Shown: piece after piece, positions 6,420 to 14,226 of the stretch
How the letters are laid out: every line of letters begins with the position of its first letter
How positions within the stretch are numbered: the stretch's first letter is position 1
Program-made: the position numbers and the translations under genes
Assembly (NCBI GenBank): GCA_031178565.1
Contig: JAPSIU010000015.1
Coordinates: 1-20,710 of the forward strand
Direction of reading: 5' to 3'
From: Leucobacter sp.
Lineage (GTDB): Bacteria; Actinomycetota; Actinomycetes; Actinomycetales; Microbacteriaceae
Length of the DNA stretch: 20,710 nucleotides
Notes under the pieces: generated by a model
Databases searched by the model: none
Seen by the model: only the letters and a program-made list of their open reading frames with translations
What the model was told of the DNA's origin: nothing

Positions 6420-7493
6420 GTGACCTCCTCAGCCGCACCCGTCTCCGTTCCAGTGCCCCTTCCGCGTTCCTTCGCCTCCGACAACTGGGCGGGCGCGCAC
6501 CCCGAGGTGATCGAGGCGATCGCCGCCGCGAACACCGGCCACGCCCCCGCGTACGGCGGAGATCCCTGGACCGCGCGGTTCCAGGAGCTCGCGAAGCGTC
6601 TCTTCGGGCCGGAGGCCGAGACCTTCCCCGTGCTCAACGGGACGGGCGCGAACGTGCTCGCGCTGCAGGCCGCGCTCCCCCGCTGGGGCGCCGTCATCTG
6701 CGCCGGCACCGCGCACATCAACATCGACGAGACGGGCGCGCCGGAGAAGACGGGCGGGATCAAGCTGCTCGCGATCGACGCAGCCGACGGCAAGCTCACC
6801 CCCGAACTCGTCGCGCGCGAGGCATGGGGCTGGGGCAACGAGCACCGGGCGCAGCCGCTCGCCGTCTCGATCTCGCAGACGACGGAGCTCGGCACGTGCT
6901 ACACCCCCGACGAGATCCGCGCGCTCGCTGATCAGGCTCACGAGCACGGCATGGCGCTGCACGTCGACGGATCCAGGCTCGGCAACGCGGCGGCCCACCT
7001 CGGCGTCTCCCTCGCAGAGCTCACGAGCGAGGCCGGTGCCGACCTGCTGAGCCTCGGCGGCACCAAGAACGGACTGCTCGGCGCCGAGGCCGTCGTGGTG
7101 CTGCGGTCGGGCGCCGCCTCGGGAATCCCGTTCCTGCGCAAGATCGACCTGCAGCTGGGCTCGAAGATGCGCTTCATCTCGGCGCAGTTGCTCGCGCTCT
7201 ACGAGGGCGATCTCTGGCTGCGCTCGGCGGCTCACGCGAACGCGATGGCGGCTCGCCTCGCGGCGGGTATCGAGGCGCTGGCCGCGTCGGAGGCGGGAGC
7301 GGGGATCCGGATCCCCTATCCCGTGCAGTCGAACGCCGTGTTCGCGACGCTGCCCGCCGAGGCGGCCGCCCGTGCGCAGAGATCGTTCGCGTTCGGCGCG
7401 TGGCCGACGCAGCCCGACCTCTACCGCCTCATGTGCGCCTGGGACACGACGCCCGAGGACGTCGACGAGCTGCTCGCCGCGCTCGCCGGCTGA
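6420..7493 (+). CDS. threonine aldolase family protein (PLP-dependent beta-eliminating lyase)
   Basis: The 357-aa protein is of normal length for low-specificity threonine aldolases, which cleave L-threonine or L-allo-threonine to glycine and acetaldehyde using pyridoxal phosphate. Family marks are SFASDNWAGAHPEV at the start, NGTGAN at 73-78 in the cofactor-phosphate region, His99 that would stack on the cofactor ring, D183 in LHVDGSRLGNA, and the Schiff-base lysine K216 in LGGTKNG. The protein starts at a GTG with no Shine-Dalgarno sequence but with TAGGCT 6 bases upstream, suggesting a leaderless mRNA. It stands alone on the plus strand, and its stop is 3 bp from the convergent permease stop. 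Exact substrate preference among related beta-hydroxy amino acids cannot be read from sequence. Confidence 0.92.
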   Translation: MTSSAAPVSVPVPLPRSFASDNWAGAHPEVIEAIAAANTGHAPAYGGDPWTARFQELAKRLFGPEAETFPVLNGTGANVLALQAALPRWGAVICAGTAHINIDETGAPEKTGGIKLLAIDAADGKLTPELVAREAWGWGNEHRAQPLAVSISQTTELGTCYTPDEIRALADQAHEHGMALHVDGSRLGNAAAHLGVSLAELTSEAGADLLSLGGTKNGLLGAEAVVVLRSGAASGIPFLRKIDLQLGSKMRFISAQLLALYEGDLWLRSAAHANAMAARLAAGIEALAASEAGAGIRIPYPVQSNAVFATLPAEAAARAQRSFAFGAWPTQPDLYRLMCAWDTTPEDVDELLAALAG

Positions 7494-7509
7494 GGCTCAG
7501 CCGGCGAGC
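7481..7509. terminator. shared perfect inverted repeat at the convergent gene ends
   Basis: The arm GCTCGCCGGCTGAG (7481-7494) and its exact reverse complement (7496-7509) flank a single G. Each arm contains the last codons and stop of one gene, so both proteins end in Leu-Ala-Gly-stop. In RNA it would fold as a 13-bp stem with a 3-base loop on either strand. No U-tract follows on either side, as is common for hairpin terminators in high-GC bacteria. A bidirectional terminator is the likely role. Confidence 0.7.
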
Positions 7510-8810
7510 ACCGCCTGCCGCGGCGAGAAGCGCGCGAGCGCGAACGACAGTACGAGGGCTACGAGAATGCCGATGACCGGCGGGATCCCGATCCCGAACT
7601 GGCCCGCGACCCAGGCGAGCGCGCAGGCCGCCGCGTACACGCCGAGGTTCACCCAGTTGGCGCGCGGCAGCGCCTCGCCCTCGGGCATCTGCGTGCGCCG
7701 CCAGCGCGCGAGGTAGTCGCCGATGATGACGCCGCCGAGCGGCGGGATGAACGTGCCCAGCAGGCCGAGGTACTGCGGCAGGTGCTCGTGCACCCCGATG
7801 AGGGCGAGCACCGTGCCGATCACGGAACCGACGATCACGAACCGCGTCTTGCTGGGCTTCTCGAACAGCTCGGCGCCCGCGACCCCGAAGGAGTACGCGG
7901 CGTCGGCGTTCGACTTCCAGAGGTTGCCGAAGAGCAGGAACAGCCCCCAGCCGACGAGGCCGAGCTGGAAGAGCACCAGCACGAAGTCGCCCTCGCCGAA
8001 AGTGATCGCGCCGATCGCACCGAAGAAGATCATGAGCCCGTTGCCGATGAGGAAGCCGACGATGCACGCGAGCACGGCCTGGCGCCCGGTGCGCCCGAAG
8101 CGCGTCCAGTTCGGCGCCTGCGTACCCGCCGAGACGAAGGTGCCGACGACCGCGGTGACGGCGACCGCGATCGGCATGGTCGCATCGGGCTGCGCCGCGG
8201 CGAGGCCCGCCCAGCCGCCGACCTCTTCGAGTGAACGGAACATCACCCAGAACGCGAGGATCAGGATCAGCGGCGTCGAGATGAGCGACACCCAGTACAT
8301 GCCGCGGTAGCCGTAGACCGCGGTCGCGCACATGAGCGCGCTCACCACGATCATGACGGCGGCCTTCGCGGCGAAGCTCTCCCAGCCGAACGCCTGAGCC
8401 GTGAGCTCGCCGATCGTGCCGATCACGACGCCGTACCAACCGATCTGGGTACCGCCGAGCAGGATCGACGCGAGCTTCGACCCGCGCGAGCCCAGCGTGT
8501 ACCGCGCCATCACCACGGTCGTGAGGCCGGTGCGAGCGCCGATCCAGCCGAGCACCGCGACGTAGGCGCCGAGCACCGCGGAACCGAGCAGGATCACGAC
8601 GAGCAGATCGTTCAGCGCGAACGACTGCCCGAGCGCGGCGCCGGCCAGCATCGTCGGCGTGAAGATGGTGAATCCGAGCAGCACGACCATGAGGGAGAAG
8701 AAGCCCTTGCGCGCATGCTGCGGCACCGGCGTCACGGGGTAGTCCCGGTCGATGACCTCCTGATCCGCCGCCGACTCCGGCGCGGATCCCGTGGCCGTCT
8801 CAGTGCTCAC
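7497..8810 (-). CDS. codB: cytosine permease (NCS1 family, CodB-like)
   Basis: This is a nucleobase:cation symporter of the NCS1 family, 437 aa, with about twelve hydrophobic segments. It would import cytosine for the deaminase encoded just upstream. The N-terminus (DRDYPVTPVPQHARKGFFSLMVVLLGFT) has the CodB-like entry to membrane segment 1. Other family signs are LGWIGARTGLTTVVMARYTLGSRGS and SAGTQAPNWTRFG. The GTG start is chosen because it overlaps the deaminase stop (GTGA), which implies translational coupling. The longer upstream frame is shadow of the deaminase gene. Cytosine specificity rests on family resemblance plus the operon partner; allantoin or hydantoin transport within NCS1 is less likely here. 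Confidence 0.9.
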   Translation of the reverse strand: MSTETATGSAPESAADQEVIDRDYPVTPVPQHARKGFFSLMVVLLGFTIFTPTMLAGAALGQSFALNDLLVVILLGSAVLGAYVAVLGWIGARTGLTTVVMARYTLGSRGSKLASILLGGTQIGWYGVVIGTIGELTAQAFGWESFAAKAAVMIVVSALMCATAVYGYRGMYWVSLISTPLILILAFWVMFRSLEEVGGWAGLAAAQPDATMPIAVAVTAVVGTFVSAGTQAPNWTRFGRTGRQAVLACIVGFLIGNGLMIFFGAIGAITFGEGDFVLVLFQLGLVGWGLFLLFGNLWKSNADAAYSFGVAGAELFEKPSKTRFVIVGSVIGTVLALIGVHEHLPQYLGLLGTFIPPLGGVIIGDYLARWRRTQMPEGEALPRANWVNLGVYAAACALAWVAGQFGIGIPPVIGILVALVLSFALARFSPRQAVLAG

Positions 8811-9316
8811 GAGCGGTTTCCGAGCTCGCTCGAATCGACGCCGATGTCCTCGGCCCAGATCTCCGGCCGCTCGCTCATCATGCGGTCCATGAGACCGATG
8901 CACGTCTCGTCGTCGGCGACCACGAGCTCCGCGCCCTTCGAGCGCAGCCACTCCTCGGACGCCTCGAAGCTGCGGTTCTCGCCGATCACGACGCGCGGGA
9001 TCTCGTAGAGGATCGCGGTGCCGGCGCACATCGTGCACGGCGAGAGCGTCGTGTACAGCGTGCACTCGCGGTAGACGCTCGCGGAGAGGCGTCCGGCGTT
9101 CTCGAGGCAGTCGGTCTCGCCGTGCCGGATCACGCTGTCCATCTGCACGCGTCGGTTGCGGCCGACCGCGAGCACCTCGGGCCCGTCAGCGCCGTGGTGC
9201 ACGAGCACGGCGCCGATCGGCACTCCGCCCTCGTCCCAGCCGATCTGCGCCTGCTCGATGGCGAGATCGAGGTATGTGCGGTCTGCGTCGCTCAGGGGCG
9301 CGTCGTTCGATGCCAT
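8807..9316 (-). CDS. cytosine deaminase, fungal (Fcy1) type
   Basis: This is a zinc-dependent enzyme that would convert cytosine to uracil and ammonia in the pyrimidine salvage pathway. At 169 aa it matches the small yeast Fcy1-type enzyme (158 aa) and not the ~430-aa bacterial amidohydrolase CodA. Zinc ligands are H65 and the proton shuttle E67 in RHGETDCLENAGR, with C94 and C97 in TTLSPCTMC, three residues offset from yeast H62, E64, C91 and C94. The C-terminal ERPEIWAEDIG also matches the fungal type. It is first in an operon with the cytosine permease, whose GTG overlaps this stop. The ATG at 9316 has no Shine-Dalgarno sequence but has a -10-like TACGAT 7 bases upstream, so the transcript is probably leaderless. 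Confidence 0.92.
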   Translation of the reverse strand: MASNDAPLSDADRTYLDLAIEQAQIGWDEGGVPIGAVLVHHGADGPEVLAVGRNRRVQMDSVIRHGETDCLENAGRLSASVYRECTLYTTLSPCTMCAGTAILYEIPRVVIGENRSFEASEEWLRSKGAELVVADDETCIGLMDRMMSERPEIWAEDIGVDSSELGNRS

Positions 9317-9329
9317 AGGAGAAATCGTA
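9317..9329 (-). promoter_or_regulatory. probable leaderless -10 box of the cytosine deaminase operon
   Basis: TACGAT (minus strand, 9324-9329) is followed by exactly 7 bases and then the ATG. The intervening bases contain no purine-rich ribosome site. A -35 match is not convincing. Confidence 0.45.
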
Positions 9330-9360
9330 CCGGCCCCGCTCCCGATCGAGATGCACGACG

Positions 9361-9382
9361 CTGCCGGCCGCCCGGCCGGCAG
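9361..9382. terminator. GC-rich perfect inverted repeat, possible terminator of tctCBA
   Basis: CTGCCGGCCG is followed by two bases and then its exact reverse complement. As RNA it would be a 9-bp stem with a 4-base loop. It lies about 235 bp beyond the tctA stop and 45 bp before the deaminase start, on the strand of both. There is no U-tract, so it could instead be an operator or a structural element near the deaminase promoter. Confidence 0.4.
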
Positions 9383-9420
9383 TCTCGGTCTTTCCGCAAG
9401 CGCGCGGCCCCTCGATCAAC

Positions 9421-9535
9421 AATGGAGTCGTCAATCTGAAGCCCATTCAGTCGTCAATTTGAAAGCGTTTCAGTCGTCGATTCGAAGATCATTCAGTCGT
9501 CGTTTCAGACGTGATCGACTCGTCGCTTCAGAAGC
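9421..9535. repeat. 23-bp tandem repeat array, five units
   Basis: The motif AGTCGTC, or in the last unit ACTCGTC, recurs at 9426, 9449, 9472, 9495 and 9518, an exact 23-bp period. Each unit has the pattern TTCAGTCGTC followed by about five bases and a GAA-rich end; unit one has ATGGA in place of ATTCA. A worn sixth unit ending GAGAAGC may follow to 9558. Across unit boundaries a 13-bp dyad recurs: TGAA-N5-TTCA at 9437-9449 and 9460-9472, and CGAA-N5-TTCA at 9483-9495. The period is not a multiple of three, so it is unlikely to be coding. There are no unique spacers, so it is not CRISPR. The array is more AT-rich than its surroundings. Confidence 0.85.
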
Positions 9536-9617
9536 GTCACCCGCCGGACGCGAGAAGCCGGGGACGCTCCGACGCCCCGGAGCACGACCGTGCATCCGGG
9601 GCGCCGCCGAGCGGGTC

Positions 9618-11147
9618 CTACACGCCCGCGAGCTCCTCCACCCGCTCCCGCTCCCGCTTGCGGGCGACGATCCGGCTGCGCACCGCCAGCAGCAGCACGA
9701 CGAGCAGCAGGCCGTACAGGATCAGCGAGATCGGCCCCTGCACGAGCACACCGAAGTCGCCGTTCGAGCTCATCGCGGCGTCGCGCAGGCTCGTCTCCGC
9801 GAGCGGGCCCAGCACCATGCCGATGATCAGCGGGGCGAGCGGGAAGTCCACGGCGCGCATCAGGAATCCGACGAGACCGACGCCGAGCAGCATGAGCAGA
9901 TCGAAGGTGGATCCCGAGGTCGCGTAGATGCCGAGCGCGCAGAACAGGGTGATGCCCGCGTACAGGTAGGGGCGCGGGATCAGCAGCAGCTTCGCCCACA
10001 GCATCGCGAACGGCAGGTTCAGGATCAGCAGCACGATCATCGCGATGAAGAAGCTGGCCAGCAGTGCCCACACGAGATCCGGCGCCCGCTCGAAGAGCAG
10101 CGGACCCGGCTGCAGCCCGTACTGCCGGAACGCGGCGAGCATGATCGCCGCGGTCGCGGAGATCGGCAGGCCGAGCGCGAGCAGCGCGCCCATCGCCATG
10201 CCCGTCGTGGAGTTGCCGGCGGCCTCGGGGGCGGCGAGACCGCGGATCGCGCCCCTGCCGAACATCGGGTTCCTCCGGCGGGCGTCGAGCCGCTTCTCCA
10301 GACCGTAGGCGAGGAAGGTGGGGATCTCGGATCCGCCGGCGGGGATCACACCGAACGGCAGACCGATCGCGGTGCCGCGCGCCCAGGCCGGAGCCGCCTC
10401 CCTGAGCTCCCTGCGCGAGAGCCACGGCCGCCCCTTCGGCTTGATGATCGACCCTCCCTTGATGTGCCGTTCGAGGCAGGCGACGTAGATGACCTCCCCG
10501 AGCGCGAGGACCGCGACGGTGACCGTGACGAGCGAGATCCCGTCGAAGAGGTTCGGGGAGTCGAGCGTGAAGCGCGGCGCGCCGGACACGCCGTCGACGC
10601 CGATGACCGCGATCCCGAGCCCGATGAACAGGGAGGCGAGGCCCTTGACCGCGTTGTCGGTGACGACCGAGGACGTCGCCACGAAGGCGAACACCGCGAG
10701 AGCGAAGAACTCCGCGGGCCCGAAGCTGGTCGAGAAGTCCGCGAGGGCCGGGGCGAGGAACACCACCACGATCGACGCGATGAAGCCGCCGACGAACGCG
10801 CCGATGGCGGCCGTCGCGAGCGCTTGCGCGGCGCGTCCCGCTAGAGCCATCTTGTGGCCCTCGAACGTCGAGGCGATGGCCGAGGCCTGACCCGGCGTGT
10901 TCATCAGGATGCCCATCGTGGAGTCGCCGAACAGTCCGCCGAAGTAGACGCCGGAGAACATGATGAACGCGGCCGTCGGCTCGAGCGAGAACGTGACCGG
11001 GAGCAGAAGGGCCACGGCCATCGAGGATCCGAGCCCGGGCATCACGCCGACTGCGGTGCCGAGCACGCAGCCGATGATCACCCAGAGCAGGTTCTGCCAG
11101 GTGAGGGCTCCCGCGAAGCCCTCCATGAGGAGTTGCAGCGTATCCAT
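9618..11147 (-). CDS. tctA: tripartite tricarboxylate transporter, large membrane subunit TctA
   Basis: This is the main translocating subunit of a TTT-family secondary transporter, 509 aa, with about twelve hydrophobic segments. The family motif is clear near the N-terminus (GTAVGVMPGLGSSMAVALLLP), followed by the conserved stretch with GDSTMGILMNTPGQ and ASTFEGHKMA. The second internal half has the matching LPFGVIPAGGSEIPTFLAYGLEK and GNSTTGMAMGALLALGLP. The ATG at 11147 is chosen because it lies one base after the tctB stop and has a G-rich ribosome site before it. A GTG five codons earlier would overlap tctB. It is last in tctC-tctB-tctA and works with the binding protein and small subunit. 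The substrate is probably citrate or a related carboxylate. Confidence 0.95.
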   Translation of the reverse strand: MDTLQLLMEGFAGALTWQNLLWVIIGCVLGTAVGVMPGLGSSMAVALLLPVTFSLEPTAAFIMFSGVYFGGLFGDSTMGILMNTPGQASAIASTFEGHKMALAGRAAQALATAAIGAFVGGFIASIVVVFLAPALADFSTSFGPAEFFALAVFAFVATSSVVTDNAVKGLASLFIGLGIAVIGVDGVSGAPRFTLDSPNLFDGISLVTVTVAVLALGEVIYVACLERHIKGGSIIKPKGRPWLSRRELREAAPAWARGTAIGLPFGVIPAGGSEIPTFLAYGLEKRLDARRRNPMFGRGAIRGLAAPEAAGNSTTGMAMGALLALGLPISATAAIMLAAFRQYGLQPGPLLFERAPDLVWALLASFFIAMIVLLILNLPFAMLWAKLLLIPRPYLYAGITLFCALGIYATSGSTFDLLMLLGVGLVGFLMRAVDFPLAPLIIGMVLGPLAETSLRDAAMSSNGDFGVLVQGPISLILYGLLLVVLLLAVRSRIVARKRERERVEELAGV

Positions 11148-11148
11148 G

Positions 11149-11805
11149 TCAGAACCCCCCACCGAGAATGCCGGACGGCAGCGACATGCCGAGCGCCATG
11201 TCGAACGCGATGTATGCGAGCGAGCTGATCGTGAGACCCACGATCAGGGTGAACACGGGCCGAGTCGATCCGAACGCGCGCGCCACGCACCAGAAGAGCA
11301 GACCGGCGGCGATGATCCAGCCCAGGAACTGCAGCGTCAGCGAGAAGACGAGGAAGGATCCCACGATCCACGCGAGCGACTTCCAGTCCACGCCGACGGT
11401 CCTGCTACCGCCCGCGGAGCCCGCGGCACCCGCACCGCCCGCGGAGCCGTCTCCGGCGTCCTCGAGGATCAGCTCGAGCTCCTCGCGGGAGAGGACCCCG
11501 AGGGAGGCCTCGCGCGCCGCTTCGGCCGCGCGCCGCTCGCGCAGCGCCCCGACGATCAGCAGCACCGCGAAGAGGTACAGCCCGGCGGTGATCAGGCCGG
11601 GGAAGAACTGCGGTCCGGGGAACGCGGTGCCCTCGGGCACCCGCATCGTGACGATCCCGAACAGCAGGTAGGTGGCGAAGACGATCAGCACGACGGGCAT
11701 GATCAGGTTCTTCAGCAGCACGGCAGCGCCGCCCGATCCCGAACCGAATTCGATCTCCTCGCCCACCACGGCCGAGACCGCGGTCGGGTTGTTCGACGGC
11801 ATCAT
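11149..11805 (-). CDS. tctB: tripartite tricarboxylate transporter, small membrane subunit TctB
   Basis: This is the small, poorly conserved membrane subunit of the TTT transporter. At 218 aa it is somewhat longer than usual, with four hydrophobic segments (near 32-50, 67-87, 146-166 and 168-205). The first loop has the typical VPEGTAFPGPQFFPGLI. The central cytoplasmic loop carries a Gly/Ala/Ser low-complexity insertion (GSAGGAGAAGSAGGS). The ATG overlaps the tctC stop (ATGA), so translation is coupled, and a second ATG follows directly. Assignment relies on hydrophobicity, the FPG motif, and position between tctC and tctA. Confidence 0.92.
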   Translation of the reverse strand: MMPSNNPTAVSAVVGEEIEFGSGSGGAAVLLKNLIMPVVLIVFATYLLFGIVTMRVPEGTAFPGPQFFPGLITAGLYLFAVLLIVGALRERRAAEAAREASLGVLSREELELILEDAGDGSAGGAGAAGSAGGSRTVGVDWKSLAWIVGSFLVFSLTLQFLGWIIAAGLLFWCVARAFGSTRPVFTLIVGLTISSLAYIAFDMALGMSLPSGILGGGF

Positions 11806-12824
11806 ATTCCCATCTCCTCGTACAGCTGCTCGATGCGCGTGTGCTCATCGGCGAGGAACTCGTCGAGCTCGTCGCCGGTGATGAGCCGCTCGTTCCAGTG
11901 ATAGCGCTCGATGGCGTCGCGCCACTCCGGCGTCTCGAAGGTCTCGAGCACCAGGTCCGTGAGGCCGTCGACGTCGTCGTCGCTCAGACCCGCGGGAGCG
12001 GCGAGCATGCGCCAGTTCGTGAGCGTGATGTCGTAGCCCTGCTCCCGAGCCGTCGGGATGTCGACACCCTCGATCGGCTCCTCCGCGACGAGCGCGAGCG
12101 CCCGCAGCCGGCCCGATTCGATCTGATCGATGTTGTCGGCGTATCCTCCCGTGGCGGCCCCGGCGGTGCCGTTGAGCAGCGCCTGGATCGCCTCGCCGCC
12201 GCCGTCGGAGGAGATGTAGGTCGTGTCGACGGGATCGATCCCGGCCTCCAGCGCGAGGTCGGTGACCACGAGCTGGTCGAAGGATCCGCCGCCCGTCCAC
12301 GGGATCGACTTCGGATCCGCTTTCCAGGCGGAGACGAGATCCTCCAGCGACTCGTGGGGCGAGTCCGCGGGGACGACGACCACGTCGTACTCCTCGAAGG
12401 CCACGGCCAGCGGCGCGATGTCGTCGAGCGTCGCCGACGAGCCGTACTGGATGGTGGCGGCGAGCAGCCCCGTGCCGCCGACCATGAGGTTGTTCGGCTG
12501 CCCCTCGAGCATCGAGAGGTTGCCGAGTGCGATGGTGCCGCCGGCGCCCGGCATGTTGACGACCTGCACGTTGTTGATGAGGCCGTTGGCCTTCTGCGCC
12601 TGCTGCATCTCGCGGGCGACCGTGTCCCATCCGCCGCCGGCGTCGGCGGGCGCGATGATCGTCATCGACGTGCGGATGTCCTGCCCCGTCGCCGCGGAGC
12701 TGACCGATCCGTAGCCCGCCACGCCGATGGCCGTCGCGGCGATCGCGCCGCCGACGATGCGCAGAACCGTCCGCCTGCTCTTCGAGATCGGACGCTTCTC
12801 GGATTCCAGAGGTGTCCCCGTCAT
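11802..12824 (-). CDS. tctC: tripartite tricarboxylate transporter substrate-binding protein TctC
   Basis: This is the extracytoplasmic solute-binding protein (340 aa) that would capture the carboxylate and deliver it to TctA/TctB. The start has a strong ribosome site (GAAGGAG, 12831-12837). Family marks include TMTIIAPADAGGGWDTVAR, VVNMPGAGGTIALGNL and the final helix region. The N-terminus has a twin-arginine-like motif at 16-22 (SRRTVLR), then a hydrophobic stretch ending near residue 45. There is no Cys anywhere in the mature protein and no lipobox, unusual for a binding protein of a cell with a single membrane. It is the first gene of its operon and is divergent from the citA-like kinase. 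Confidence 0.94.
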   Translation of the reverse strand: MTGTPLESEKRPISKSRRTVLRIVGGAIAATAIGVAGYGSVSSAATGQDIRTSMTIIAPADAGGGWDTVAREMQQAQKANGLINNVQVVNMPGAGGTIALGNLSMLEGQPNNLMVGGTGLLAATIQYGSSATLDDIAPLAVAFEEYDVVVVPADSPHESLEDLVSAWKADPKSIPWTGGGSFDQLVVTDLALEAGIDPVDTTYISSDGGGEAIQALLNGTAGAATGGYADNIDQIESGRLRALALVAEEPIEGVDIPTAREQGYDITLTNWRMLAAPAGLSDDDVDGLTDLVLETFETPEWRDAIERYHWNERLITGDELDEFLADEHTRIEQLYEEMGI

Positions 12825-12987
12825 GTTCTCTCCTTCACGCGGACGCCGTTGTCGCCGCATAACGGTTACTAGGATGGCAGCAGTCCGGCCCGAAGCATCG
12901 GCCGGCGGGATTGTGCTCTTTGATGATCACGGACCGCGCGCTGCGAACGGACGGCGGCAACCGAGGTGCAGCGAGGGAGGTGACCCC
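12825..12987. promoter_or_regulatory. divergent control region between tctC and the CitA-like kinase
   Basis: This 163-bp region separates the transporter operon from the two-component genes. It contains the dyad TAACGGTTA (12860-12868), a possible plus-strand -10 box TAGGAT (12870-12875), and a second dyad TGATGATCA (12921-12929) in a relatively AT-rich patch. Either dyad could be a binding site for the CitB-like regulator. The SD sequence GGGAGG (12975-12980) precedes the kinase start. Confidence 0.4.
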
Positions 12988-14226
12988 GTGACGATGCGGA
13001 CGTCGAGGCGGGTGTCCCCGCGGGTCGCGCGGCTCGGGATCCTGCTCCTGCCGTGCCTCATCGTGCTCGCCTGCGTGGGCGTCACGACGAGCATCGCGGT
13101 GTCGGTGCAGGAGCGCAGCATCCGCGACGCGACGGCCGAGCGGGTGCGCGACGTCGCCACGAGCCTCGCCGAGCTGGACCAGGTGCGCGGGGCGGGCGCG
13201 GAGTCGGGGGCGGTGCTCCAGCCCCTCGCCGACGTCGTCGAGCGCGCGGCGGGGGTCGACTACGTCGTGATCACCGACGAGGAGGGGATCCGGTTGACGC
13301 ACCCCACCCCGTCCGAGCGCGGAAAGCCGGTGTCGACGGACAACTCGGCGGTGCTGGCCGGCGAGGAGTTCCTCGGCACCGAGACCGGAACGCTCGGCCC
13401 GACGCTGCGCGCGAAGGTCCCCGTGCGCGACGGCGACGGCGATGACGGCGACGTGATCGGCACGCTCTCGGTCGGGATCCTGGAGACCCGCATCGCGGCC
13501 GAGTTCGACGAGGCCGTTCAGCGGCTGCTGCCGTGGGCGATCGGCGCGCTCGTCGCCGGCACCCTCGCGAGCTCGATCCTCGCGGCGGCCCTCGAACGCC
13601 GCTTCCGTCGCCTCGACGAGTCGGCCCGGGAGCACGAGCGCCTGCAGCGCACCTCGACGGCGCTGCGGGAGCAGTCGCACGAGTTCCACACCCGGCTGCA
13701 CGTCATCCACGGGCTCGTCTCCCACGGGGACACGGGGGAGGCGCTCTCCTACATCGACGGCATCGCGCCGGTGCTCACGGGCGAGCGCGACGACGGTCTG
13801 CGCGGCCAGCCGCTGCTGCGCGCCACCGTCGAGGCGCTGCGCGCGGAGCTCGGCGCGCTGGGAGCGCGGCTCGACGCCGAGGTGGACGTCGCCGGCGTGG
13901 TGGACGAGGAGGTGCTGCTGGTGCTCGCGAACCTGTGCCGCAACGCGGGCGAGGCCGGGGCCTCTCGGGTGCGGTGCAGCCTGCGCGAGAGCGACGGGAT
14001 CCTGTTCGGCGTCGTCGAGGACGACGGACCGGGCGTCGAGCCTCACGAGGCCGAGCGGATCTTCACCCGCGGTTACTCGTCGAAGCCCGACCCGACGGGG
14101 ATCGGCCGCGGACTCGGACTCGACCTCGTGCGCCGCGCCGTGACGGCTCGCCGCGGGACGGTCGAACTCGGTCGATCCGAGCTGGGCGGGGCCCGCTTCG
14201 GATTCGAGATGGAGGCGGGGCGATGA
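12988..14226 (+). CDS. citA: CitA/DcuS-type sensor histidine kinase, short form
   Basis: This is a carboxylate-sensing kinase of 412 aa, probably reporting the substrate of the adjacent Tct transporter. Membrane segment 1 spans about 13-35. An extracytoplasmic PAS (CACHE-like) domain of about 140 residues follows, with VDYVVITDEEGIRLTHP and TLRAKVPV; the latter matches the R-x-K ligand pair of CitA. Membrane segment 2 spans about 180-202. The phospho-acceptor is H231 in EQSHEFHTRLHVI, typical of the CitA family. The ATPase domain has an N box (LVLANLCRNAGEA), a G1 motif (EDDGPG) and a G2 motif (GIGRGLGL). The family usually has a second, cytoplasmic PAS domain between membrane segment 2 and the His; here only about 30 residues separate them. 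The GTG start has GGGAGG seven bases upstream; an ATG two codons later is possible. Confidence 0.9.
   Translation: MTMRTSRRVSPRVARLGILLLPCLIVLACVGVTTSIAVSVQERSIRDATAERVRDVATSLAELDQVRGAGAESGAVLQPLADVVERAAGVDYVVITDEEGIRLTHPTPSERGKPVSTDNSAVLAGEEFLGTETGTLGPTLRAKVPVRDGDGDDGDVIGTLSVGILETRIAAEFDEAVQRLLPWAIGALVAGTLASSILAAALERRFRRLDESAREHERLQRTSTALREQSHEFHTRLHVIHGLVSHGDTGEALSYIDGIAPVLTGERDDGLRGQPLLRATVEALRAELGALGARLDAEVDVAGVVDEEVLLVLANLCRNAGEAGASRVRCSLRESDGILFGVVEDDGPGVEPHEAERIFTRGYSSKPDPTGIGRGLGLDLVRRAVTARRGTVELGRSELGGARFGFEMEAGR

Larger units (their letters stand above)
9317..9617. other. intergenic region between the cytosine operon and tctA
   Basis: No gene is visible in these 301 bp. It holds the deaminase promoter, a GC-rich inverted repeat (9361-9382) and a five- to six-unit 23-bp tandem repeat (9421-9535, with a worn sixth unit to about 9558). 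All of this lies downstream of tctA and upstream of the deaminase gene, both on the minus strand. Confidence 0.7.

Noticed and set aside
5503..6423. Plus-strand frame with a (Thr-Trp) repeat opposite the membrane protein
   Set aside because: It is a mirror of the Val-His repeat; the minus strand has clear hydrophobic membrane segments and a plausible promoter and start.
9421..9535. CRISPR array
   Set aside because: The 23-bp units are contiguous and degenerate, with no unique spacers and no cas genes nearby.
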